From the NCBI GenBank assembly GCA_025450475.1, contig JANWHJ010000062.1, positions 1-11,880 of the forward strand: a stretch of DNA of 11,880 nt. The letters are read 5' to 3'. Origin of the DNA: Nitrososphaera sp. Its GTDB lineage: Archaea > Thermoproteota > Nitrososphaeria > Nitrososphaerales > Nitrososphaeraceae. A program made the position numbers and the translations under genes. This document shows, in pieces, positions 1 to 6,102 of this stretch. The notes beneath the pieces were generated by a model. That model was not told the DNA's origin, ran no database searches, and was given only the letters and a program-made list of their open reading frames with translations. Position 1 is the first letter of the stretch. Each line of letters starts with the position of its first letter.

Positions 1-566
1 AACGTTCCTTACCAAAGGTATGTTGTTATTCGAATTTTTCTTCTAAAAGGATTGTGGTTTCTTCTTATACCAAAATGTGAAGGCTAAGAGCAGCGCCCGC
101 TTCTTTCAAGTTTGCCCTTAGAAAAATAGAAACGGCGATTGTCGGCTGCACCTGTGGACCCTTGCCGACGACCAACAACAGCTTTTTTGGATTGTTGAAA
201 TGTTTGCGTTAGACTGCCTTTTTTCAGTAAAGACGTAAGACATTCCTGCTCTTTTGTTCTATAGGAACAGGTTGCAAGTAGAATGCCCCGAAGCTGCAAA
301 AGAGGGGATTTGGGGAAAGCACTTGACTTCGGGGCCGTCTTGCCTCCTAACCCTTCAAGTGAGGCATGATTGAATACGTCAAAACGCCCTTAAGTGGGTT
401 CCGGATATTGAATAGTTCCGCCTATCGTGCAATGCTGACCCAAGAAAGCAACAAAAGCGAAAGGAAGATTCCAAATGAAAACAACAATGCGCCCCACAAC
501 CTACTCCCGGGTCTCACGCCGCCATGTTAATTGTTCAGATAAAAAAGGACGGTGTTCACGTTTAGC

Positions 567-576
567 GTATTTAAAC
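567..576 (+). promoter_or_regulatory. possible TATA box upstream of the methyltransferase
   Basis: The stretch GTATTTAAAC resembles an archaeal TATA box and would place a transcript start near 598-602, giving a leader of about 100 bases before the GTG at 698. A competing A-rich stretch at 663-672 lies about 30 bases before that GTG and could instead drive a leaderless transcript. The sequence does not decide between them. Confidence 0.25.
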
Positions 577-670
577 TTCTTCCTTTTTGTGACAGTCGGC
601 TGGCTGCGGTGCACCATCAACTAAAAGGTACAGCCCACTAGTGTATCTACTCTGACTGCGCTAAAATAAA

Positions 671-676
671 AAGGTG
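671..676 (+). promoter_or_regulatory. Shine-Dalgarno-like AAGGTG before a mini-ORF
   Basis: AAGGTG matches the archaeal ribosome binding consensus GGAGGTGATC well. It is spaced 7 bases from a TTG at 684 and 10 from an ATG at 687, both in the frame of a short ORF ending with TAA at 717-719. It is 21 bases from the GTG at 698 that starts the methyltransferase frame, which is too far for normal use. Either the mini-ORF is translated as a leader peptide overlapping the gene start, or the match is accidental. Confidence 0.3.
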
Positions 677-697
677 CTAAGACTTGATGACAGGTAA

Positions 698-1540
698 GTG
701 TCAGGCTACGACCCAGTAAAGTACAAGATAAGCTCTATGCAGAAATGGAACATCGTCGCGCCCAGCTACCACAGCGACTGGGCCAGCAAGGACCGAGGTC
801 CTTTCAGGTCAACGATAGAACTTGTCAAGGCTGCCGAAATCGGGCCGTCTAACTCGGTGCTTGATGTCGCATGTGGCACTGGTGCAGTGTCAATTCAGGT
901 TGCGCGGCAACTAGGGTCTTCCGGGATGCTGGTTGGGATCGACTTTTCCAGTGGCGCTATCGGCATAGCCAGATCGTTAGCCCCCATTGGACACTTTGTC
1001 GAGATGGACGCCGAGAATATTGGCCTTGGCATTAGATTCGACAGAATAGTGTGCCAGTATGCCCTGATGTTCTTCCCCGATCCGGCGCGCGTCCTTAGCC
1101 GACTGTGGGAGCTTTTGAAAAATAATGGGAGGTTGGCAGTAGCAGTGCATGGGACGTCGGCAGAAGTACCGTATTTCAGCACCATAATGGACCCGGTTCT
1201 TCGCCACATTCCTGACATTAAGCCTGAAGGAACGCCGACAGTTCACCGCTTTGGCAATGTGGCAAACCTTCGGGGAGTAATCGCTGGCGCAGGATTTTCC
1301 AACATTTCAATCAAGAAGTTCATCTTTGACTACGAAGCAGGTACCTTTGGTGAGTACTGGTCCAACTACATGTCTACCACGGCACAATCAATACGTGCCG
1401 CGATCGAAGGCAGGGGTCCCAGCGTGGTGTCTGCCATAAGAGCAGAAGCAGAAGAAAAGGTGAAGAAATTCATCGACAAAGGCAGCATTCGCTTTCCTTG
1501 GCGGGTCCTTGTCGCTACCGCGAGACGTGAGCAAGACTGA
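698..1540 (+). CDS. class I SAM-dependent methyltransferase (UbiE/MenG-like)
   Basis: A 280-residue cytoplasmic methyltransferase of the Rossmann-fold class I type. The SAM-binding motif I is VLDVACGTGAVS at residues 54-65, followed by the acidic motif II GIDFS (80-84, D82 for the ribose). MDAENI (103-108) would lie near the adenine, YALMFFPDP is at 121-129, and a strand-turn-strand motif is near 138-150. This layout is typical of the UbiE/Coq5 and Methyltransf_11 families; the substrate cannot be read from the sequence. The frame opens with GTG directly after an in-frame TAA (695-697), so GTG 698 is the most upstream start. ATG at 737 (residue 14) is the alternative. Its 3' end overlaps the next gene by 14 or 32 bases, so the two are probably co-transcribed and translationally coupled. 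Confidence 0.85.
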   Translation: MSGYDPVKYKISSMQKWNIVAPSYHSDWASKDRGPFRSTIELVKAAEIGPSNSVLDVACGTGAVSIQVARQLGSSGMLVGIDFSSGAIGIARSLAPIGHFVEMDAENIGLGIRFDRIVCQYALMFFPDPARVLSRLWELLKNNGRLAVAVHGTSAEVPYFSTIMDPVLRHIPDIKPEGTPTVHRFGNVANLRGVIAGAGFSNISIKKFIFDYEAGTFGEYWSNYMSTTAQSIRAAIEGRGPSVVSAIRAEAEEKVKKFIDKGSIRFPWRVLVATARREQD

Positions 1541-2078
1541 TGTAGCCCCTATTTCAATAACAGACGTGCAACCGGGGCAGAAAAAACTAATGCTGCTCTA
1601 CGCAGGCATCGGCTTTGTGGCGGTCGGCATTGCGTCAATAGTCTTGATATACATGATACTATACCAACCGCTAGCAAGTAAGACCACGGGCAAATCCGGC
1701 GAATTCAACCTGACAGAAATCCATTCGGTCTCGCTCGCAAGGCATGACCACGTTTCACTATCCATACTGGTGAACGGACAGCAGGCGATGGTTCCAGAAG
1801 AGGTTGGCATTAATCCGCAACTTTGGCACGACCATTCCCTCGAAAGGTACGGCCCGTCTGGCATATCGCCGATGCACACCCACGACACTTCTGGCACGAT
1901 CCACATCGAGTCGACTACCCCTAGAGAATATACCCTTGGCGAATTTCTGGCAGTGATTGGCATCAATCCTGACAGGGTAACAAGGATGACTGTCGACGGT
2001 AACGCACTAAACGACTTTCTGAACCACCCGATGAATGATGGCGAAAAAATCCAGCTAGAGCTGAACATTAGTGGGTAA
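1527..2078 (+). CDS. membrane-anchored protein with histidine-rich outer domain
   Basis: I cannot assign a function. From GTG 1527 the protein has 183 residues: a short cytoplasmic N-terminus, one transmembrane helix at about residues 21-47, and an extracytoplasmic domain. That domain holds RHDH (72-75), WHDH (100-103), MHTHD (116-120) and GTIHIES, then YTLGEFLAVIGI. The series HxH, TH(D)xxGxIHIE and TLGEF resembles a family I remember from thaumarchaea and some bacteria with the pattern HWHA...THxDGxIHIHP...TLGxFF; its role is unknown, and the histidines suggest metal binding. A TTG at 1509 would add six residues. I prefer GTG 1527 because it shortens the overlap with the methyltransferase from 32 to 14 bases, but neither start has a clear ribosome binding site. 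A T-rich stretch follows the stop at 2085-2095. The overlap implies one transcript with the methyltransferase. Confidence 0.75.
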   Translation: MSKTDVAPISITDVQPGQKKLMLLYAGIGFVAVGIASIVLIYMILYQPLASKTTGKSGEFNLTEIHSVSLARHDHVSLSILVNGQQAMVPEEVGINPQLWHDHSLERYGPSGISPMHTHDTSGTIHIESTTPREYTLGEFLAVIGINPDRVTRMTVDGNALNDFLNHPMNDGEKIQLELNISG

Positions 2079-2393
2079 CAGCTACTTTTCCTCTCACTTA
2101 CAATAACCACAGCAGGATAAGAATCGTGTCGGAGGTTATTCGATAGCTTCTTTCCCAAGATCCAAACAGAGGGGTGGAGCGTGGAGGCTTAGCCCAGGTA
2201 TCAAAGAGATGCTCCAATGTGGGATCTGGTACAGCCCCATTGATAGACCCTATGAAAATGGCCTCCAATTCATCGCTTTAGGAGCCCCCAGTAGAAACAG
2301 TCAGTGATGGTACGGATATTAATCTTGAAGACAAAATCTAACGCAAATTATTGTGCTTCTGGCTTATGGAGCCAAATTTATTAAATTGTCTTC

Positions 2394-2546
2394 ATGTTTT
2401 TCTTGTAGGCGAAGCTGTGGACGTTCATCTATTCCATTTCCGAATGGCTCCTGGCGGTCTTGATTTTCAAGAGCTTTGCCGCCTTTACCAATTTCAGTGG
2501 CTGGAGTCATGCCCGAAACTATAGCAAAAAGCACTTATCGGATTAA
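2394..2546 (+). pseudogene. possible remnant of a small membrane-protein gene
   Basis: The frame starting at ATG 2394 reads MFFL, then TAG at 2406-2408, then 45 open codons to a TAA at 2544-2546. The part after the TAG contains FIYSISEWLLAVLIFKSFAA, a convincing-looking membrane helix with aromatic borders, then a basic tail ending HARNYSKKHLSD. There is no ATG or GTG after the TAG, only an internal TTG. I read it as the 3' part of a decayed or frameshifted membrane-protein gene. Chance is a fair alternative, since another 52-codon frame from an ATG near 2375 overlaps it. Confidence 0.25.
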
Positions 2547-2586
2547 CGGGGAAAAGTTCATTATTTACCCTTCGCAAAGCTTCCTC

Positions 2587-2591
2587 AGGTG
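2587..2591 (+). promoter_or_regulatory. ribosome binding site deciding the VOC start
   Basis: AGGTG, a full match to part of the archaeal Shine-Dalgarno consensus GGAGGTGATC, lies 7 bases before TTG 2599. It supports that start over the open extension reaching back to TTG 2476 or ATG 2509, neither of which has such a site. Confidence 0.6.
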
Positions 2592-2598
2592 CAATTGC

Positions 2599-3000
2599 TT
2601 GACCCTTAGAAAAGTTGGAGCTGTGATACTGCTCGTTTCAAACATGGAGAAGTCGATAAGGTTCTACAGGAATACACTCGGCATCCCCATCAAAACAAAA
2701 TCAAAGGACTGGACTGAGTTTTTCAACAAAGATACGGTGCTTGCTCTCCACCCTGCAAAGAAAAAGAACAGGATAAAAACAGGCTCCGGCATGCTCGTGG
2801 GCTTTGAGGTGAGCGACTTTGAGTCGACCGTGAAAAACTTGAAGGAAAAGAAGGTGAGATTCTTCAAGAAACCAAAACATGAACCGTTCGGGATGCATGC
2901 CATAATCCAGGATCCGGACGGACATCTAGTGTCTATAGCTGAGATCGAAGAGAAGTCGGCTGAAGGCTTTGACTTGCTAGGACTAATCGGGCGCGAATAG
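2599..3000 (+). CDS. VOC-superfamily protein (glyoxalase/bleomycin-resistance fold)
   Basis: From TTG 2599 this is a 133-residue single-domain VOC protein, the usual size for the family. The first beta-alpha-beta module is seen in AVILLVSNMEKSIRFYRNTLGI (residues 8-29, in part) and the second in GFEVSDFESTVKNL (68-81) and IIQDPDGHLVSIAE (102-115). Metal ligands are incomplete: the first-strand histidine position is hydrophobic and the fifth-strand position is glycine. H51 and E115 remain possible ligands. This is closer to bleomycin-resistance-like binding proteins than to glyoxalase I, so enzyme activity is uncertain. Starting upstream at 2476 would add 41 residues with no resemblance to the fold, so I reject that start. 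Its stop is one base from the stop of the converging methyltransferase gene. Confidence 0.8.
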   Translation: MTLRKVGAVILLVSNMEKSIRFYRNTLGIPIKTKSKDWTEFFNKDTVLALHPAKKKNRIKTGSGMLVGFEVSDFESTVKNLKEKKVRFFKKPKHEPFGMHAIIQDPDGHLVSIAEIEEKSAEGFDLLGLIGRE

Positions 3001-3001
3001 A

Positions 3002-3988
3002 TTACTTGGTTGCAGTGACGAGGTAGACAGATCCGCCAAGGTCTCTAAACCGCACTCTAGCGAACTTGCTGAGCAGCCTGACCATTTGCTTCCGAGTCAT
3101 GAACTTATACCCTTGCAGCGCAAAATCCAGCTGCATCCCCATGATCAGCTTATTTTCGTTGCGATCTGGATTTGACTCCGGCAGGAGGCCTTCGACAATC
3201 GCTATCGTGCCGCCTGATTTCAAGGCACGTCGGCAATTTGATATCACTTTTTGCTTGTCATGCGCAGCATAGAGGGACTCGCCAAGGTACAGGATGTCGA
3301 ATTCGCTTTCAAACGCCATCGATTCTCCTGCCTCCTTCGTTATCTTGATTGGTTTTGCGATCTTGCGCGCCCTCGCCACGGCCTTCGCTGAAGGATCTAC
3401 CCCTGTAAAATTCGATCTCGGGTATTCGTGTTGCATTTTGGCGAGTAGGCCGCCTGTGCCACAGCCGACATCGAGCAGCCTACACCCGCTTAATAGCAAA
3501 TTGTGGATCTTCTTGTTATACCTGACTGATGTAAGGAACGCATAATGATCCCAGTCGGTTGCCTGTTCTATCGCGCTAAGGGTCGACGACATTTCGCGTG
3601 TCTTACCCGACCTAAAGAGGCCTTCAAAGTCGCCGTATTTGAGGCTCCTCAGGGCTAAGTACGAAAGCTGGCCGCCGAGGTAGTGCGGGTTTTTCTTGTC
3701 AAGAAGCAGCGCCTTCATTCCCGGTTTTACGCACAGCCTACCTTTTTTTTCGCTGACAAGCCCGTAGCAAATTGCACCACTGGACCACGCCCTCACCGCG
3801 AATGGATGCAGCTTTGAGGCAGAAATCAACTGGCTTACTGACAATTGGTCACAGGCAAGTCGTTCGAGCAGGCCAGTTTGCCTCCCAACATGAACAAGCC
3901 AGACTCCGTAAAAACCAACAGAGTATCCCCACAGCCTCGAAAAGTCGGCCGAACATGCCTTCAACCGCGGCAGGTTAGGGTACGTCAT
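3002..3988 (-). CDS. SAM-dependent methyltransferase with winged-helix-like N-terminus
   Basis: A 328-residue two-domain methyltransferase. Residues about 25-95 look like the dimerisation/winged-helix region of small-molecule O-methyltransferases (GLLERLACDQLSVSQLISAS, then CYGLVSEKKGRLCVKPGM). The catalytic Rossmann domain follows, with motif I LLDVGCGTGGLLA at 171-183, motif II FTGVDPS at 194-200 (D198), and LGESLYAAHD at 235-244, whose histidine is a candidate base. ALKSGGTIAIVEG at 255-267 is the post-motif strand. The substrate is unknown. ATG 3988 lies 7 bases after the stop of the upstream FAD oxidase, so the two form a minus-strand operon. There is no clear ribosome binding site, so translation may depend on the upstream gene. 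Confidence 0.8.
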   Translation of the reverse strand: MTYPNLPRLKACSADFSRLWGYSVGFYGVWLVHVGRQTGLLERLACDQLSVSQLISASKLHPFAVRAWSSGAICYGLVSEKKGRLCVKPGMKALLLDKKNPHYLGGQLSYLALRSLKYGDFEGLFRSGKTREMSSTLSAIEQATDWDHYAFLTSVRYNKKIHNLLLSGCRLLDVGCGTGGLLAKMQHEYPRSNFTGVDPSAKAVARARKIAKPIKITKEAGESMAFESEFDILYLGESLYAAHDKQKVISNCRRALKSGGTIAIVEGLLPESNPDRNENKLIMGMQLDFALQGYKFMTRKQMVRLLSKFARVRFRDLGGSVYLVTATK

Positions 3989-3995
3989 TCTTAAA

Positions 3996-5474
3996 TCATT
4001 GCACTGGGACTTTTTTTCCGGGATTCATTGTAAAACTGGGGTCGAACAGCCTTTTTACTCTGGAGAAAAGATCGGTGATCTGCTTGCCGTACATCATTTC
4101 GATGTAACCCACCCGTGCGAGTCCATCGCCGTGCTCGCCTGTAATGGTGCCGCCGCTTTTTATCACCTTGGCAAAAACGCTCTCTGCAATTCTTTCCATC
4201 AGCTCGATTTGCAATCTTGATCCAAGGTCTATGATCGGCCGGGTGTGCATGTTGCCGTCCCCGACATGGCCAAACATCACGTAGTCAAGTTTGTTTTCGC
4301 GGTAGGTCTTGAGCAGACCGGACGCGTGATCCACAAGCAGGTCAGGCCTGACCACGGTGTCTTCTATCAGTCCCACCGGTTTTCTACATCCGACAGTCAT
4401 CTTCATGATATTATTTAACGCTCCCCTCCTTGCTTGCCATATCCTCTCTATGCTCTGTTCGTCAGCAGATTGTTCGAGCACGGAACACCTGCCGGCGAGC
4501 TCTTGTCTACACCGCGTCATGCGTTCCTCCACGCTGAGGCTGATGTCTCCGGCAAATTCAATGAACAGCAAACAACCTCGGGCATTGTCTCTAACTGATA
4601 TCGTGCCGGCCCGGGACACTGTGGTGTGGTCCATCATCTCAACAGCGGTAGGGGAAAACCTCAGTATGGCAGGGACTGCCGAAAGGGCATCAACTAGGGC
4701 TTCAAAGCCTAGAACCAACATGCACCTATTAGCAGGAATGTCAAGGATGTGCATCTTGGCAGACGTCACGATCCCAAGTGTTCCTTCGGAGGCAGCAAAA
4801 ACCTTTTGCGGCTGAAACTTTTCTCCTGCTAGTACGGCGTCGAGACGGTAGCCGCAAGAATTCTTGTTCACCATCGGATATCCATTCATTATTACCTCAG
4901 CAAAGGGTGCAAGCAATTCATGCAATTTCTCCATCTTGACGTCAAACTTTTCTGTGCTTGCAAACCCGGCCTTGCCGTCAGGATACACAACGTCAACTCG
5001 CTCCACAAAGTCGATCGTGTTGCCGTATCCAAGACAGTGCATGCCACTGGAATTGTCTGCAATCATGCCGCCGATGGTGCAGTAGTTGCTGCTTGCCGGG
5101 TCAGGTGGGAGAAACTTATTTCTCTTTTTCAGTTCTTTGTCAAGAACCCCTTTCACGATTCCGGGCTGGACCACAACGTGATCATCTTCTATTTCCAATA
5201 TCCTGTTCATGTGTTTTGTAAAGTCCAGAATTATCCCTCCATTTGACAGGGACTGACCGAGGAGGCTTGTCCCCGCACCACGGGCAGTTATCGGAATTTT
5301 GTTTGTGAAGCTGTACTCACATATCTGTTGCACGTCGCTCTCGTTTGTCGGGTAAGCAACTGCCGCCGGCGAAATTTCATACGGGCTTGCATCAACAGAG
5401 TAAATCTTTGTGCTCCAGCTGTCGTCCAGGGCTTCTCCCTTTGCAATGCGGAGCAAGTCGTCCGCTATACGCAA
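3996..5474 (-). CDS. FAD-linked oxidase, glycolate oxidase GlcD / D-lactate dehydrogenase type
   Basis: A 492-residue flavoprotein likely to oxidise a 2-hydroxy acid such as glycolate, D-lactate or D-2-hydroxyglutarate. The N-terminal FAD-binding (PCMH) domain shows TARGAGTSLLGQSL at 63-76, PPDPASS at 123-129, TIGGMIADNSSG at 133-144 and SEGTLGIVT at 229-237. The C-terminal FAD-oxidase domain shows FGHVGDGNMH at 401-410, TGEHGDG at 445-451 and the usual ending FDPSFTMNPGK at 477-487. The length matches bacterial GlcD (about 500). No Fe-S subunit (GlcF) or C-terminal CCG/Fe-S domain is present, so the electron acceptor is unclear. The start is TTG 5474, with a TATA-like box about 26 bases upstream, which suggests a leaderless transcript. 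It is first in an operon with the methyltransferase. The exact substrate is not readable. Confidence 0.88.
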   Translation of the reverse strand: MRIADDLLRIAKGEALDDSWSTKIYSVDASPYEISPAAVAYPTNESDVQQICEYSFTNKIPITARGAGTSLLGQSLSNGGIILDFTKHMNRILEIEDDHVVVQPGIVKGVLDKELKKRNKFLPPDPASSNYCTIGGMIADNSSGMHCLGYGNTIDFVERVDVVYPDGKAGFASTEKFDVKMEKLHELLAPFAEVIMNGYPMVNKNSCGYRLDAVLAGEKFQPQKVFAASEGTLGIVTSAKMHILDIPANRCMLVLGFEALVDALSAVPAILRFSPTAVEMMDHTTVSRAGTISVRDNARGCLLFIEFAGDISLSVEERMTRCRQELAGRCSVLEQSADEQSIERIWQARRGALNNIMKMTVGCRKPVGLIEDTVVRPDLLVDHASGLLKTYRENKLDYVMFGHVGDGNMHTRPIIDLGSRLQIELMERIAESVFAKVIKSGGTITGEHGDGLARVGYIEMMYGKQITDLFSRVKRLFDPSFTMNPGKKVPVQ

Positions 5475-5494
5475 TACCCTGAAATGATCTCACG

Positions 5495-5507
5495 GATATA
5501 ACAAATT
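5495..5507 (-). promoter_or_regulatory. TATA-like box of the FAD oxidase operon
   Basis: On the minus strand this reads AATTTGTTATATC, centred about 26 bases before TTG 5474. That is the spacing expected for an archaeal leaderless transcript starting at or next to the start codon, and it supports the TTG start. Confidence 0.45.
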
Positions 5508-5564
5508 TGCCCATGCGGGGCGAGCTAACCTTTTTCTGGATTAATCCAATATCAAATAGCATAG

Positions 5565-5574
5565 CCATTATATG
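5565..5574 (+). promoter_or_regulatory. TATA-like box of the 79-residue Cys-rich gene
   Basis: CCATTATATG lies about 26 bases before ATG 5597, fitting a leaderless transcript. Together with the box on the other strand it makes 5475-5596 a divergent promoter region. Confidence 0.4.
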
Positions 5575-5596
5575 CTAGTATAATCCACGTAGAGGG

Positions 5597-5836
5597 ATGG
5601 CACAGACCGACGTTCAGAAATGCCCAGTCTGCTCCGGGAGGGGCGCCATAGAAATTACCGATTCCGATTGTCCGTTTTGTAACGGCACGGGCGAATATTC
5701 GAAAGCAGCTGAAAGTTATATGAAGTCCCACATCTGCCAGTGTGTGTTTCTTGACAGGAAGAACTGCCCTCTCTGCGGCAAGAAATGTCACCATAACACT
5801 CCAAATCGCCCAAAAATCTTGATTGCGCCGATGTAA
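5597..5836 (+). CDS. small Cys-rich, DnaJ-type zinc-finger-like protein
   Basis: A 79-residue soluble protein with nine cysteines. Two CxxCxGxG repeats, CPVCSGRG (9-16) and CPFCNGTG (25-32), are the same motif that binds zinc in the DnaJ/Hsp40 central domain; together they could hold one zinc. A second cluster follows: CQC (47-49), CPLC (57-60) and CHH (64-66), probably a second metal site. There is no J domain, so it is not a co-chaperone in the usual sense. I know no assigned function. Possible roles are protein folding, disulfide handling or binding of a partner protein. ATG 5597 is preceded by AGAGGG without spacing and by a TATA-like box, so leaderless initiation is likely. It runs in tandem with another tiny Cys protein 37 bases downstream. 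Confidence 0.72.
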   Translation: MAQTDVQKCPVCSGRGAIEITDSDCPFCNGTGEYSKAAESYMKSHICQCVFLDRKNCPLCGKKCHHNTPNRPKILIAPM

Positions 5837-5840
5837 CAAG

Positions 5841-5849
5841 GTTTAATAA
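5841..5849 (+). promoter_or_regulatory. TATA-like box of the 52-residue Cys gene
   Basis: GTTTAATAA is centred about 28 bases before TTG 5874, consistent with a separate, leaderless transcript for the tiny downstream gene rather than only read-through from the 79-residue gene. Confidence 0.45.
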
Positions 5850-5873
5850 CAATCCAGCCTTTATTCCAGAATA

Positions 5874-6032
5874 TTGAAGTCCTTGGCCAATGGCAATGAA
5901 AGCTCGACGGCAACGTGTGCCTTCTGCAACGAGAAAATTACCTATGGCCAGAGCGTTTGCGCATCCTGCATGCAGAAATACAACATCAAGAATTTTGACC
6001 TCGGCAGCGACGGCTGCGGCTGCGACAAGTAG
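5874..6032 (+). CDS. tiny 52-residue Cys-rich protein (probable zinc ribbon)
   Basis: This frame encodes 52 residues from TTG 5874 to TAG 6032. It contains CAFC at residues 15-18 and CASC at 29-32, an 11-spaced pair of CxxC knuckles typical of a small zinc ribbon, then GCGC at 47-50 in a tail ending CDK. Reasons to think it real are the two properly spaced CxxC pairs, a TATA-like box about 26 bases before the start, and its place directly after another Cys-rich gene with matching strand. An alternative start is the internal TTG at 5883 (residue 4). The function is unknown; the C-terminal CGC could be a third metal- or thiol-active site. The gene ends about 70 bases before the converging dephospho-CoA kinase gene. 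Confidence 0.6.
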   Translation: MKSLANGNESSTATCAFCNEKITYGQSVCASCMQKYNIKNFDLGSDGCGCDK

Positions 6033-6102
6033 AAGAAGGGGTCAGAGATTGGTATACGTAATCATCTAGATCATACAGCCACCACATCTTCATCCCCCCC
6101 AT

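Larger units (their letters stand above)
1..697. other. gene-poor stretch, no recognisable gene
   Basis: I see no convincing gene here. All frames carry frequent stops; the longest open stretches (a 71-codon frame on the minus strand at 84-299 and a 54-codon plus-strand frame from an ATG at 366) resemble no family I know. Two overlapping, mutually exclusive hairpin arms lie at 320-326 with 355-361 (7 bp) and 341-346 with 361-366 (6 bp). Another 6-bp inverted pair is at 141-146 and 164-169. Short T tracts at 182-188 and 219-225 could be terminator-like. A TATA-like stretch at 567-576 could belong to a promoter for the downstream methyltransferase. Confidence 0.5.
2079..2598. other. 520-base gap with possible gene remnant
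   Basis: No intact gene is recognisable between the histidine-rich membrane protein and the VOC gene. Around 2394-2546 there is a stretch whose translation looks like the end of a membrane protein but is interrupted by a stop (see separate entry). AT-rich, TATA-like stretches occur at 2375-2386 and 2559-2567. The latter could serve the VOC gene, though it would place the transcript start almost on its ribosome binding site. Confidence 0.45.

Noticed and set aside
84..299. 71-codon open frame on the minus strand in the gene-poor left end
   Set aside because: The translation resembles no family I know, has low-complexity basic content, no clear promoter or ribosome binding site, and lies among similar-length random frames.
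366..530. 54-codon plus-strand frame starting ATG 366
   Set aside because: GAGG lies only one base before the ATG, no TATA-like box is at the right distance, and the protein is Asn/Pro-rich without recognisable features. It could be real but I cannot support it.
684..690. TTGATGA as a possible C box of a C/D box RNA
   Set aside because: The first base does not fit RUGAUGA well and no D box (CUGA) with the right spacing and C'/D' pair follows.
1598..2158. 186-codon minus-strand frame opposite the histidine-rich membrane protein gene
   Set aside because: The plus-strand frame has a membrane helix and patterned histidine motifs typical of a family, and the antisense frame has none.
2476..2598. 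N-terminal extension of the VOC protein from TTG 2476 or ATG 2509
   Set aside because: The added 41 residues do not belong to the VOC fold, and a good ribosome binding site (AGGTG, 7-base spacing) points to TTG 2599.
4357..4815. 152-codon plus-strand frame antisense to the FAD oxidase gene
   Set aside because: It is a shadow of a clearly coding region with intact GlcD motifs on the other strand, and its own translation is Ser/Thr/Met-rich without a domain.
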